From positions 1 through 64,000 of the forward strand of contig JABYQS010000097.1 in the NCBI GenBank assembly GCA_022592435.1: a stretch of 64,000 bases of DNA, in the 5' to 3' direction. The notes beneath the pieces were generated by a model, which saw only the letters and a list, made by a program, of their open reading frames with translations, was not told the origin of the DNA and made no database searches. The position numbers and the translations under genes are program-made. This document shows positions 1-11,099 of the stretch, piece by piece (positions within the stretch are counted from its first letter, which is position 1; the number at the start of each line of letters is the position of its first letter). Source of the DNA: Cerioporus squamosus (Eukaryota; Basidiomycota; Agaricomycetes; Polyporales; Polyporaceae).

Positions 1-988
1 GTAAGTACTGTCACGCCATAGCACTCGTCCCAAGATACTGATAACTTGACTTCGAACAGCTGTTATCTCGTCCGCTCCCGTGGACCCTCAGGCGATCAGT
101 GCGACCAAGGCACCAGTCAATGCTCCGTCTGCGCCGGTCAGCGTTCCTGCGCCGGCGCAAGCCAACGCACCCTCCGCTCCGATCAGCGTGCCCGCTGTGC
201 CCTCTGCCAGCCTGAACGCACCGTCGGCCCCCGTTGGGATCGCACCGTCGAGTCCTTCGGTCCCGACGATACCCAAGGTCTTCGCCGCCATCCCGGTCGC
301 AGTCTCTGCGCCGGTCAATGTGCCCACTGCGGCGGTTGGCGCACTTCCCGCCCCGGTCAGCGCGCCCTTCGTGCCGTCCGTCAACGCGCCCTCGTCTGGG
401 ACTCCGTCTGCACCGGCCAGCGCACCGTCGGCACCCATCGCTGTGCCCTCTGTACCGGCGAGCGCACCTTCCGCACCCATCGCTGTGCCCGCTGCGCCAG
501 TCAATGCGCCCTCCGCCCCTGCGCTCTCTGCGCCATCCTTGCCAGTGAGCGTACCCTCGGCCGCCATCCCTTCGGCACCTACGACGCCCAAGGTCTTCGT
601 TGACCTCCCCTCGGCCCCGGTTGGCGCACCCTCCGCACCGGTTCAGCCCGCGCTCCCGGTCAGCGCGCCTGCGTCTCCCGCTGTGAGCATGCCGTCGGTC
701 CCCGTCGGCCTGCCTTCCGTCGGCGCGCCCTCTATCCCTTCGACTGGCGTGCCCTCGGTGCCCTCCGGAATTGCGCCTTCCCTCCCCATCAGCCCGCCCT
801 CTGTCCCCGTCGGCGTGCCTCACCTCAGCGCACCCTCTATCCCTTCGGCTAGCCTGGCCGCGGTGCCCACCCTCCCTGTGCCCGCGCCTTCCGCGCCGGT
901 GAGCGCACCGGTGCTCCCCAGCGCTCTCGTTGGTGCTCCGACGAAGAGGGGTGACTACCACCCTCACGGTCTCCCTGTCCGGGGGTAA
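1..988 (+). CDS. Secreted Pro/Ala/Ser/Val-rich repeat protein, copy A (5' end outside window)
   Basis: The window opens exactly on the 5' splice site of a 59-nt intron (1-59, GTAAGT...AACAG). Exon 2 runs 60-988 to a TAA. It encodes about 309 residues made almost wholly of short SAP/VPSAP-type units, with few charged residues until a KRGDYH stretch at the C-terminus. The missing first exon is inferred from the inverted copy at 39427-40496, where it encodes a signal peptide in frame. The mature protein should be extracellular and disordered, perhaps wall-associated. No catalytic motif is visible. Against copy B the exon shows about ten amino-acid changes and lacks one seven-codon unit, while the intron differs at 9 of 59 positions. 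Several other frames on both strands are also open, a by-product of the codon periodicity. Function unknown. Confidence 0.75.
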
Positions 989-1274
989 GCCACACCTCGG
1001 ACTCATTCGAACGGAGAAGGGCAGCGCGGCGCGTTGAACATAGAGCTGTATCAGACGGGATCCCTGGGGATCGGACAATTGTTCTGTGCATTGTTTTGTA
1101 TCAATAGACTCTCGAGATCCGTGATTGAGATATTCGGGACATCCCAACCGTTCAGTGTGACTAACGTCTCTCTAACCGGGTCGACATATTATGTTCATGA
1201 GGCCATTCGGAAGCTTGAAGCAGTGCATCGCTATGGTAGGGTCCGTTGCATATCTCTCACCGTCGGAGGTGTGG

Positions 1275-1360
1275 GCACAGTGAACTGTAAGATACTCGCT
1301 CACTTTCCCCGTTTTGATGAGTCTTCCGACCCTAATCCTGAACTGTGCCCCGATAGCGTC
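1275..1360 (-). pseudogene. Orphan last exon of a GST-like gene (relic)
   Basis: On the minus strand a CAG acceptor at 1361-1363 is followed by a reading frame starting DAIGAQFRIRVGRLIKTGKV. It matches in pattern the last exon of the GST genes at 41-60 kb, for example the [20 protein letters not shown] start in the gene at 57296-58260. I find no upstream GST exons in 1400-2030, so this looks like a stranded 3' fragment. It lies just downstream of copy A of the repeat gene, whereas copy B lies next to the intact GST cluster. The homology call is by eye over about 25 residues. Confidence 0.45.
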
Positions 1361-1404
1361 CTGCCGTAGTGTCAGAGCCTCCTCATGAGCAGGATGATCA
1401 TCCA

Positions 1405-2036
1405 CGCATTCTCAACGCCAACCAGTCGGAATCAACTCGCACGTCAACGTTGAACTTGACGTTCAGTGACTTCAAGATCTGTGGCTAAGAGACATGTATG
1501 AGCGGTCAACCCGTCATGTAGAGTGCAAGAGCTACAGGTCAGCGGTTTCGAATTCCAGATTACTGCAGCGGTTGTAATCGCTGCAGTGGGTGCCGCCCAC
1601 TACCATTCAGCACTCCACTAGCACAAGTCACTCAAAAGATCCATAGTAGTGCGGTGTCGACCGAACGCGTATAATACATGTGCGAATGAAGTGCTAGTTC
1701 TAACCCCAGGCCAGCCCGCGGCCCGGGCACCTGCCTCGAGTCTAGCACTGGTGGAGGATGCGTGTAAGTTGTGTATACGTATAGGTAGGCAGTCCATAGC
1801 CGGAAGCTCGAGATACTAGACACAGCGGAAAGACAAATGCGAATGCGAATGCGATATATATCAATACAGCTAGGTCAGCCGGACTAAAACGTACGATAGT
1901 AGTATTCAGCTCCGAGTCACTTTGAACTTCAGGTCCTAGATCGCTCCCTGCACGAACCGTTATGGTCAGCATCCACCAGGACTGCGAGTACACAAACTGC
2001 TCACCTCTGCGCAGACGGCGCGGGTCAGACTGAGGC
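1405..2036. other. Intergenic stretch with hairpins and a GCGAAT micro-repeat
   Basis: No gene is visible. Around 1561-1590 there is a perfect 9-bp inverted repeat (ACTGCAGCG / CGCTGCAGT), followed directly by GTGGG-TGCCG-CCCAC. At 1837-1853 there is a short run of the hexamer GCGAAT. Either could form a hairpin, but nothing ties them to a function. Confidence 0.3.
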
Positions 2037-5000
2037 TCACAGCGGCTTCCACCCGTCCCCCGCGGGCCACTTCAGATCATCTCTCTCGAGCACCATCCTC
2101 CTCCCGCTCCCGCCCCGCGCCAAACCCTCCTCCCGGTCCACAACCGTAACATCCACCCCGCCCTCCCTCCACCGCCTCGCCCGCTCGTCCACGCTATCCT
2201 GGTCCCCCTCCCCATCATGGTCCAAGCTGCTGTCCGCATCGTAGTCCGGCCCCGGGCTCCCGCGTCGTCCACGTCGTCCATCAGCCCCCGCTCGCCCTCC
2301 GCGCGCGTCCACCCGTGCCCGTGCCCGTGCTGCACGAACCCGCGCCGCGAGAACGCGCCCTCGGCCTTGTACAGCGCCGGCTGCGCCCGCAGCTGCAGGC
2401 TCGTGAACGTCTTCTGCAGCGTGTCCGCGAACGCGTCCCGTCCCCGCTCGCGCTCCTGCTGCTGGTCCCGCTCCCGCTCGCGCTGCCGGGTCGACGACAG
2501 CGAGAGGTGCCGCGAGAGCATGAGGTTCGACGGAGTCGAGCTCCCGGACTCGGGCCCCGGGGGGCTCGCGAAGGGTGACTCGAACGGGGAAGACGTCGGC
2601 GTGAGCTGTGCGCTTTCTGGTCGCTTTCGCCGTGGTGGCGGCGGTACAGGGGGTGGCGACGGGTGATGTAGGGACTTCGACCGGCCGACGCGCGGAGACG
2701 CGTTGCACGGCGCGAACCGATCTGTGTCTACACTCATGGCGATAGATTTCCGGTCGGGGTGTGTTGGGGGCGGGTCTGGAGGCAGGTCCGACAGCGGTCG
2801 TGGGGGCGTGCGAGATGGTGAGTTGCTAGGGGATGCGAATCGTCTCATTGGAGGTTCTGGAGGGAGGGAGGAGGGTGTGACGCCAGTCGCAGACATGGTC
2901 GCCCGTTTAAACGGAGACAGCGTTGCGTTTGCCACTTGCTCGTACGACCGAACAGAGCCGCCAACCGTCGACGCAGGAGGGCTGAGGTTCCGCCGCGGTG
3001 GCAGGGACGGCACGCGTCTGTGCGTCACGGTACGCTCCCCAGAGCCCGACGCCGATATGGATGACGTAGAGCTGCTCGGGCTCTTGGTGGGACTCTTACT
3101 GCGCATGCGCCGTAGCGGAGCAGAGCTGCTCTTCAACACTTCCAGGACGCGCTCCTGCTCGAGCTTCTGCTCCGCCTTCTTCAGGCTCTGCGCTATACGC
3201 GTGGCCTGTAAGGACTGCTGGATAAGCGTATTCGATGTGCTCGTCGAGACGCTCCGGGACGCGTGCGGGAAGGCAGGACAGGAGGCGGAGGTTCGCGCGA
3301 GGCTGGCTGCGGATGCTGCGCGCTGAAAGATGCGTGCCGAGGAGGAGGGATAATGGGAGGCTTGCGCGGGGTAACGGGGGTATTTTGGTATCCTGAGTGT
3401 TGTTGGCGCGGCCATTCGGGAACACGGCAGTCCCTGCAGGCGCAGAATGAGGTGTCACGTCCTGCGATCCTCGTCGGTTCAGGAAGGGATTTGTCGGTTT
3501 CGGCGGGAGAGAAGGGGGAGGAGGCCTCACGGGGCTGAGGAGATGGTAGCGGTTGCGGGTGACGGATTCGTGGCTCCGTTGCGAGAGAAGGGATTGCCCA
3601 CTGGGGACGAAACGCGTGAACGCTTCCCATTGGGAGAGGGCGAGCGAGATGCAAGCTCATCCGGGTGTGCTAACAAACGCGAATGGATGAGTATGTGGAT
3701 GCATTGGAGTGGGTAGGGAATCAGATGCTTATAGTTCACATATTCTCGTCTATCAAGTATATTGACCCATTCATTCGGACACGTTCGCACATGAGCCACT
3801 GGGACCGTGCGGTCGAAAGGGCGACTGCTGTGTCACGGTCACCATCACGCCAGACAAGCCAGGCCTTTGCCGCTCCGGTCGGGCCACGACAACGAACTGT
3901 TTCGCCCGTTGACCTTCCTCCGCGTTGCACGTGAGCGGGAGCCCAAAAGTGCATAAGCGAACTGCTCCCAGCGAAAATATCTGCAGCAGCATGGATCCCT
4001 TGGGTCGCAGAAGCATCGCAACTGGGCCCGGGCACAGAAGAGCGGGCCATCCGTGTTCCACGACAAAGCTCCCTGCCATTTGAGGCACAATGTGACAAGT
4101 GTGCAGGTTACGTGCTCTGACTCATGCTACGTCTGCCTCTGATACAAGGAAGGGCTCCAGATATCGCGAGATCGGCGCCATCCTCGTCTGGTGGACCTGT
4201 AGCAGGACCCAAGAGTACAAGCCACAAAGCCTCCCTCGCGGGTGTCCGAGACTAGAGCCGGGAAGGAGACCATCGCGCAGACTGCCTATCAGTCAGTCGA
4301 CTCGCCGAAGCGAACGCGAGGCGTCCCTCGTGTGGAGACAGCAACCTCAATGCGGACGACCACCCGAGACCGCAGCGCAGTGCATTCGCGCGTGAAGTTA
4401 CGGAGGCATGGGGACAAGCGGAGGCCTTGCGGTGGTGGAGGCCCAAGATGCACGAGAGCAGCGGCATCGGATGGTCGCCGACTTCCCCTATTCTGCCCGG
4501 CCGCTGCATACGTCCAATCTCACTGTCAAGGGAGCCACAGACTGTGTGCGTGTGTCCGACGTGAGGATGCGGTTGCTGCGGGCGTATTCCTCTGCCAAGA
4601 AAGCGAGCGCAGCAGTCACCCCACATACTCCAGGTCGCGTCCAACGTGTGGATTCGTGGGCGAAACGCCGGTCGCACGACTGGCCCACTACGTCTTATCA
4701 GAGGTGGTGGGCCGCCGAGCTCATACAAAGTCACGCGCCGAGGAAGCGTTCCGAAGCCGCAGCTCTGCGTCCTCCTAAGCCTGTGCCCGTTCGCATGCTG
4801 GAAAGAAATCTTTTATGAGGGCTTGTCGTGCATCTCTTGAGCGTATAGATGCTCCGAGTCAGACGCATTACGGCGGTCAAACCAGCTGGGGGCAAAGTGA
4901 AATGACGCGAAAGTTGATACAGTGGAATCCGGTCATTCGTTGGAGTTCCACTTCCATAGCTCTCGTAACGACCCCTGATGTGCAACAGTCTCCGAGCCCC

Positions 5001-5531
5001 ACACAGGCTAAGGTCCAATGGCAAAACCACAGCGTCGCTCGCGCGATGAGGTAGTACAGGACCCGCACAGTTCATGAAGGTGGGAAACTTCCCATTACAC
5101 CGTGGTTGATCCCATGTGTTGTGAAGCAAGCGAAAGATAGCGCGGGGCACACACCTTGGATGAAGACAAGACTCGGATCCATCTCCCTGCCGCCGAGGAC
5201 ATGTGAAACAAGCCGGAGGGCGGCGAAGAACTGTCCAGCGGTCAACACATCTGCGGGCCGAGGTCGGGAGAGAACAGCCTGAGTATCTGCAGCAGGGTTA
5301 GACACGCATCAGGCCACACAATTGCGCACGCACCGAGTCGAGCGTGCTGGGTGCGAGGGCGGGATAGCGGCCTCTCAGCCACGCCCGAGCCTCGCGGACG
5401 CCGACGGCGAGCTTGTCGTAGTCCGGGGCGTGTGCAGCGTCGGCCTCGACGATGTCGTGGATGGAGGCGGTGTAGGTGGTGTACTCAGCGTCGTTGAGGG
5501 CGGAGACGTGGAGGGTGAGCGGGCGCGACAT
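2037..5531 (-). CDS. Probable EH-domain-type adaptor protein, split by a 1.6-kb gap and by frameshifts
   Basis: Two coding blocks on one strand appear to belong together. Block 1 (exons 5531-5334 and 5286-5155, 47-nt intron) encodes an EF-hand/EH-like N-terminus with VREARAWLRGRYP, ILRLFSPDLGP and LTAGQFFAALRLV. Block 2 (about 3538-2037) encodes a Pro-rich region with an NPF motif (KPTNPFLNRR), a helical segment (IQQSLQATRIAQSLKKAEQK), a Ser/Pro-rich disordered region and an acidic tail ending KWPAGDGWKPL. EH and NPF modules are typical of endocytic and actin-patch adaptors. Frame changes near 5245 (CCC), 3385 (TTTT), 3255 and 2256 each need one added base, mostly next to a homopolymer. Joining the blocks is inference: the last base of block 1 leaves phase 1 (Q G|), and the acceptor at about 3539 precedes a C run. 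Alternatively block 1 is a truncated gene and block 2 starts at 3530 or 3415. Confidence 0.45.
3540..5154. other. Non-coding gap between the two blocks of the EH-type gene
   Basis: About 1.6 kb with no recognisable coding sequence on either strand. It begins after a GTGTGT donor (minus strand, 5154) and ends at a CTCAG acceptor near 3539. It is far longer than the usual 50-100 nt introns here. It could be an intron enlarged by an insertion, or a true intergenic space if the two blocks are separate genes. I did not find terminal repeats. Confidence 0.3.
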
Positions 5532-5699
5532 GGGGCATGCCGTGGTCGACGACAAAGTGCGAGCGGACGCCAGACGCGAGGCAGACGCGCCCCGGCGCGG
5601 CACAGCTTGGCGCGGTCGCGTCTCCCGGCAAGCCCCGTGTATGTCTTGCCTCTTGACCAACTCCCCGCCGAACGTCCGCTAGCAGCCATGCATCGATAA

Positions 5700-8600
5700 T
5701 TTGCGATTGCGGCCAGAGGCTGTTGACCCAGAGAGACTCGTGTAGGAAACGTGCGGATGTATCTCGTTGGCCAACTGCACGAGCTCGAGGACGGAAGACC
5801 GGCAGCGCAGAGCGGACTTGTCGCTGTGTGGCGCGATATGTCAGATATGAAGCTCAGAAGCAAAGAAACGAGGTGAGTTGCGTGTGTTCTGCAAGAGGAC
5901 GTTCTTGCATGGTGGCTGAAGCAGAGCAGTGTTAATCCAGCGAGTCTGGATCACACCACCTTTCGTTGCCACCACGCGGTACTCGTGCTTGCCCTGACTG
6001 CGTTTACGGCACAACATAACACCATACTTGGGCGCACCACCACGACTGCAGGTTCTGTCAATCCGAATACAGTACCGTAGGTTTTGATCTACCATGGCTC
6101 TCCGAGGAGCCGCGTAGCGTCTCCAGGCGCGATCGCGGTGGACTTCTCACTGCTGCCTGCACACAAGTCGACACATCTCCAGTCGCAATCTAGGGGGACG
6201 GCAAACATCACTTCGCCGTACGTGCTCGACACACTTCGTGGCCGTCCAGGCGTCCCCTAGCTGACTCAACACCTCCAATAGACCGCACGCTATCCCGCAC
6301 GCGTTTTCGGGGGTAGCAACAAGTCTTGTCGCGAGGCTAGGGCGCCGGGCGATGAATGCATCGAAACACCTTGTCTGCCATCCAGGGATCTTAATCGGCC
6401 CAGCGACCTTGTCTCCACTCCTAAGTCCGCCGTCCGAATGGTGGTTCTTGTTACATCGACCGCTACCACACATCCAGGGTCCGTAGCTACCAGGCTATAG
6501 AGGACGAATTCAAGGTACGTAAGTTCAGTACTGGCAACTCGTCTCCCGGACCCTGCAACTCAAGCAAAAAATCGCATTCATAAGACCCGTGGCCCCCATA
6601 TGCAAGTTGATCTACCAATACATGTATGTGAGTTGACCCTGTTCCATGATCATGCCGCCAGATGGCATATTGGAAGTCACCCCCGCTGCCTCTCAAACAC
6701 TGATGGGCATGTACGACGCGTCGCCGGCCGCAATTCAGACATCGCGGGAACGAAATAGGCAAGTCGCATACGACAACACAGAATCCCAACTCTATATAAC
6801 GCACCCTCTTCTCGGAGATAGCGATCGCCGGAACCCTGTGCGCGTCGACGGTCCGTGTGCACGTAAGTACCAGTCTGCATAGGTCTGGTTCGTCCCATGA
6901 ATCCAAGCAAGCCCTTGAAGAAGCATGTTGTGGCGACGCAACGGCTGTCAGTACTTACCAGTGAGCTTTAGGATGTGTGCTTTGGGGCGCTGTTCATCAG
7001 ATCTATGGTCCACGACGAACATGCACGTAAGTGCCCCAGAGTAGTCGCCGCGCGGCCTGGACGTCTGATCGTCGGATATTATGGTAGTACACACCTGTGC
7101 CCATATCAGACACCTCAATCACTGCGGGCCAGACCCTAGACACACGTAGACAAGAACCTCATCTTCCTCGGAGACCGCAGCACAGTACGGTCACTACTAC
7201 TAATAAGTACTATACAGCACTAACAAGAACTTGTCCCCGACAGGCAGCCCGACGGGCGCACGGCTGGTAGGTACCACTAAGTAGTCTTTGGTACCGACTA
7301 GAACCGTTACGAGCTAGTCTCCCCTAGATGAGTATGAATGATACCCGCAGCTCCCGCGGGCTTCACAACGGCGGTCTGGACTCCGAATGGGCCACGGCGG
7401 AGAACAGCGAATCATCCTCAGCCTTCTGTCAGGCCGCCGCCCCGGCCGCCCGGCGTTCAGTATACGCACCCACTGCGCAGTGCCGCACCGCGCCCGCCTC
7501 GCGACCCACTTACGCTAAGCACTATATAGGCAAACCTCTCCGCCGGCACGCCCGTGCCCTCTCCAGCCGGCATGAGGCCTGATGGTCAGACACGCTTCGA
7601 GTTCATCTGGATTTTGGAATCTGCGACGTCGCAAGCGCGGCTGGCATGAGGCTCGAGCCCGCCTGCATTTCCTCGCCGATGGCCAGAAGCACGACCCTTG
7701 CTTGCTCACTGAGGCTTGAACTTAGATCCCGTTGATCACTCAGACTGGCAGCCGCGCGTCGTCAGAAAGTGGTTCCGTTGCGCCGGGGTCGCCCAGCTGC
7801 TGTCTTTCTTTGAAGAGTCCAGGCCTGCGTTACGATCGCCCTGTCGCTGTCTCTGTCACCTCTATGACGGCCTATACCACCCAGGGTATTCGAACACACG
7901 ATGTGTCCCTGAGAGCCTGAGGGCTCAGGGCGTACCGACGACGCCACGGTACAGGGCGGCCTGAGCTACATCGTGACCAGCCACCGTGTTCGATATGACG
8001 CAGGGCGCCGAGTCCTGCCGGCCGCGCAGCTGGCAGGGGGCGTCGTCAAGCAGCAGCACAAGTGTAAAACGGTTGCCCGAATGATAATCCCCGACTCCGA
8101 GATTGCGGTTGGCCGTAGGGGGCCTGGCAGGGTCTTGGAGAGCTCGCGGAGGATGGAAAACTGCATGAGCCACGCTATCGCGTCGGCTAGTAGCCCGCTG
8201 CGCGTACCACGCCCTGTGCAGTGGCAACGGCGTTCTTGCCGGGTGTACTGAACTCCCTGAACTCTCCTTTGCTTCCGACAACGCGCGGGAGCGTGAACCG
8301 TTCAAGATTTTTCGTGCGGTCTGCGATGTATGTATGTATGCCGACCGGACTGCGATTACATATGACTAGTGAAGCGTTCTGGACATGTTCTGGTGCTTGA
8401 CTGCTTGCAATGGCAAAATTGGTGGCCCTCGCCGACGCGACGTCGCCATGCGCTGTCGATATACAAATATTGTCTCTGCACGGGGCTTCGAAAGAAGCTT
8501 CACTCCAATATCGGCGGGGCAACGATGCTACGCACCGGGAGTACCTGTCGTCTCGAGGCATCTGGAAGTCTGCGCCCCCAAAACATGGTGTGCAGGGTGT

Positions 8601-8828
8601 ACCGTGTTGCTTCGACTCCGGTTTCAGGTCACAAGGTTGGTTGGTTCGCGGGTGACGCGGACGAGTAAACGTCCTGACCCACACCACAGATGTGCGAAGA
8701 AAATGCGCGATGATAATAATACAATCCAGAAGAGAAACCGGGTGCAGTAAACGCACGCCCACGCACCACGACTCGAACAGCCCTGAGTCTTCCACCGGCG
8801 ATACGTCGACGGCTGAACGTTCAAGCCT
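5700..8828. other. Gene-poor region
   Basis: About 3.1 kb with only short, incompatible frames. The minus-strand frame at 6487-6906 (140 codons) is the longest, but its product is unfamiliar and its codon use is not clearly coding. A TATG microsatellite sits at about 8327-8340. See the separate entry for a tRNA-like element near 7.9 kb. Confidence 0.4.
7860..7985 (-). repeat. Possible tRNA-derived SINE head (Pol III A/B-box-like)
   Basis: The minus strand reads TGGCGTCGTCGGTACGCC, resembling an A box with a perfect 5-bp D-arm stem (GGCGT/ACGCC). Next comes a 7-bp stem (CCCTGAG/CTCAGGG) at the anticodon-arm position, then TGTTCGAATAC, close to the B-box consensus. The T-arm does not pair and no acceptor stem closes, so this is not a functional tRNA. 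A degenerate SINE head is one reading and chance is another. Confidence 0.2.
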
Positions 8829-10307
8829 TCACCAGACGCTCTGTACGTGCTGGGGGCCAGGGCTGGAGGGGATGCTCTGCGGCATGGCGGTCGGGCGCGG
8901 TGCCTCTCGCACCGGCTCGGGCTCCTTCCTGTACTCAATCTTCTCCACGCGGACTTCGCCCTCAATCAGCTGGTATACGTATGTCACCACCGCGGGGCCC
9001 TGGATGTCCATGAGCGCAATGACGGCGTGATATCGCTGCGGGTGAGGATTGATGAGATAGAGCTCCACCGTCCACATGAGAGGAACGCACCCGTTGTAAC
9101 TGCCTATCCACGCGCCGGTGGCGGAGCCCGGGTTGACGAAGAAGCGGCCGTCATACTCAACTGCCTGGAAGCTGGAGCAGGAAGACGTCAGTGCATGTTC
9201 GTCATCGTGCCTTGAAGAGAAGAGCGTGACTGGCACTCACAGCCAGCGTACGCGAAGGCGACGTGGCATGGTAGCTGTCTACTGCGGGCCAAACGGATGA
9301 GACCGCTGACAGAGCCTGCAGCCGTTGACTATGTTAGCCAGAGCTTAAACAAGCGGTGCTTGATTGACCATGACTTCATAGCTATCTGCCAGTGGCACGC
9401 TTCGGCGGCTTGTTTCAGTGACGACCGTCAACTGACATCCCACGCCCGCGAACCCTTGCTCCCGCCTAGCGTCTGCCCGAGCACACGACACATATCCCAT
9501 ACGACACCCCATACACTCGACATGAAAGGCGCACGGTCACCGTCTGCTAGAACTCCCCGAAAGAGCTGCATAAAGAACGGGTGCATAGGTTCCGTGGCGG
9601 CGAGCACTTCGAGTGCAATTGCGGTTGCCCGCAACCGCCCGAAGACCATAGGGAGGATAGGACATTCAGACTGCCAGCCTGGAGGGACGTAGCACGAAGG
9701 ACGCGGGGGAAAGGGGCGAGCCGGGAAGATCTCGCTGTTCCAGTCAGAGCTGCTGCCTGCCCACGCCCCTACACTCAGCGAGAGGACGAAGGACTAACCA
9801 ACGCGCATGAACAGTGGAGCCTAGCAACCTCGGGCCCGCAGACTTGTATGTATGGCCGAAGCGAAGCGACACGGACAACCTCCAGACATAACACTTACGT
9901 ATGTGTGTGTCCCGACACAAGTACATCCACATCCAACTGCCTCGCGATGGCGTTTAGTGAGTCAAGGTCTCCTGTTGGGACGGATTGGTGCCCGTGGATC
10001 ACGCCGATCCGTATGGGCGAATGTGCAACGGTTACAGAGAGAGGGAAAGAGCTCTAGCCAAGCGTACAAGGTCAGTAGTAGTTAACCACTCCACATGCGA
10101 AGGTACACACCTCATCGTAGTCTCCCCTCACGACATTGACGTCCGGGAGACCGTGCGCAGGTACTCGTATGTTTCGCGGTCGCAGACGTTGCCAGTGCAG
10201 AGGATTTGCTGGATCTTCCCGGGGACTAGCAGCTTCTTGAACTTCGCGGGGAGATCGTGGACGCGGTGGGGAATGTGGAGGTCGCCGATGACCAGGACAA
10301 GGACCAT
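8829..10307 (-). CDS. VPS29: Vacuolar protein sorting protein 29 (retromer subunit)
   Basis: VPS29 is the metallophosphoesterase-fold subunit of the retromer, which recycles cargo from endosomes to the Golgi. Four exons: 10307-10111, 10053-9899, 9171-9091 and 9035-8829. Exon 1 starts [15 protein letters not shown] and contains LCTGNVCD. Exon 2 has [11 protein letters not shown] and ends SGHTHT. Exon 3 has [16 protein letters not shown]. Exon 4 has [16 protein letters not shown] and [10 protein letters not shown]. Together they cover the whole family fold. Two frame breaks, at the GGG run 10145-10147 (between RTVS and [12 protein letters not shown]) and at AA 9018-9019 (within DITPSFALMD), are each repaired by one added base. 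Intron 2 is 727 nt, against 55-57 nt for the others. The gene is divergent from MDM35, with 223 bp between start codons. Confidence 0.93.
9172..9898 (-). other. Oversized VPS29 intron 2
   Basis: The intron runs from GTAAGT (9898) to CTCCAG (9172), 727 nt. It splits the codon after SGHTH, just before FQAVEYDG. No conserved VPS29 residue is missing, so no extra exon is needed. A 74-codon frame on the sense strand (9428-9649) has no recognisable product. I see no terminal inverted repeats. Confidence 0.6.
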
Positions 10308-10530
10308 GGTGGCAGCAGACGAGATGAACACCGGGCCCAGATCCGCAGGCGCAGTGCAAGACGCCGGCGTCGGCCTCTGTAGACAGCCCACGTGGCACGC
10401 ATGTCATGGGCGCCTCCGAAACTTAGAAGCTTGTTTGCAACTTGTGCCGAAACCACCACGCCAGTCCCCGGCCTCGCTGTGCTCGCAGTCTCTCTGTCTG
10501 TCTGTACCCTGCTATCCTCGAGTCTAGCAT
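10308..10530. promoter_or_regulatory. Shared divergent promoter VPS29 / MDM35
   Basis: Only 223 bp separate the two start codons, so both promoters must lie here. A pyrimidine-rich tract (CTGTCTGTCTGTACCCTGCTATCC) precedes the MDM35 start. No clear TATA box is seen, in keeping with two housekeeping genes. Confidence 0.5.
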
Positions 10531-10877
10531 ATGGCGTCCAGCCTTGCTGAGGAGTGCACTCCGCTGAAGCGCAAGTACGACGCGTGCTTCAACGCGTGGT
10601 TCGAGGGTTACCTGGAGCCCGCGGTGTCGGCTTCGATCACTCCGGAGAAGCGGACCAAGTTCTCTCAGGAGAAGGCCGCCGAGTTCGAGCAGTCCTGCGG
10701 CCAGCTCTGGCGGGATTACAAGGACTGCGTACAGGTATGTCCCCCCTAACCTTGACGAACTCTCGTTCTCACCCTTATCCGCAGAGGGCGGTGAAGGAGA
10801 AGGGTCTGGATGTTCTTTTGGACCAGGCTCGAGCAGAGAACCCGCTCAAAGAACCACCTACCGACTCCCGATCATGA
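10531..10877 (+). CDS. MDM35: Mdm35/TRIAP1-family twin CX9C protein
   Basis: A small protein of the mitochondrial intermembrane space that partners Ups1/PRELI-type lipid-transfer proteins. Exons 10531-10734 and 10785-10877 are joined by a 50-nt intron (GTATGT...CGCAG), giving 98 residues. The first CX9C is C-TPLKRKYDA-C in an ECTPLKRKYD context. The second is C-GQLWRDYKD-C. Between them lies a FNAWFEGYLE segment typical of the family. Exon 2 supplies a RAVKEKGLDVLL helix and a short polar tail ending at TGA. There is no N-terminal presequence, as expected for a Mia40 import substrate. Length and motif spacing match the family closely. Confidence 0.92.
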
Positions 10878-11099
10878 GGCATAATTTATGAAGCCGTAAG
10901 GCATGCCATTAGGAAACCGTGACGCTGTCCTGACCTTCCGCCATAGCAGGTTCCACGGTCCTCGGACATGTTTGATCTAGGGCGCGTCTGGTCTCTTTGT
11001 ACCCTGAACTTTGTAGGTTCTACCTCTCCGCTCACTTCTCGAAACCTCCACTTGTACGGAAATGCAACGGAGGTCTATCTCACTTCCATCAGTGGTTCG

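Noticed and set aside
11..1147. 378-codon antisense frame over repeat gene copy A
   Set aside because: Arg/Gly-rich shadow of the repeat. It lacks splice or start context, and the sense exon continues a signal-peptide exon in copy B.
6487..6906. 140-codon minus-strand frame
   Set aside because: Product resembles nothing I know, with no splice context or promoter.
7880..7960. Functional tRNA gene
   Set aside because: The T-arm does not pair, there is no acceptor stem, and position 33 is not T.
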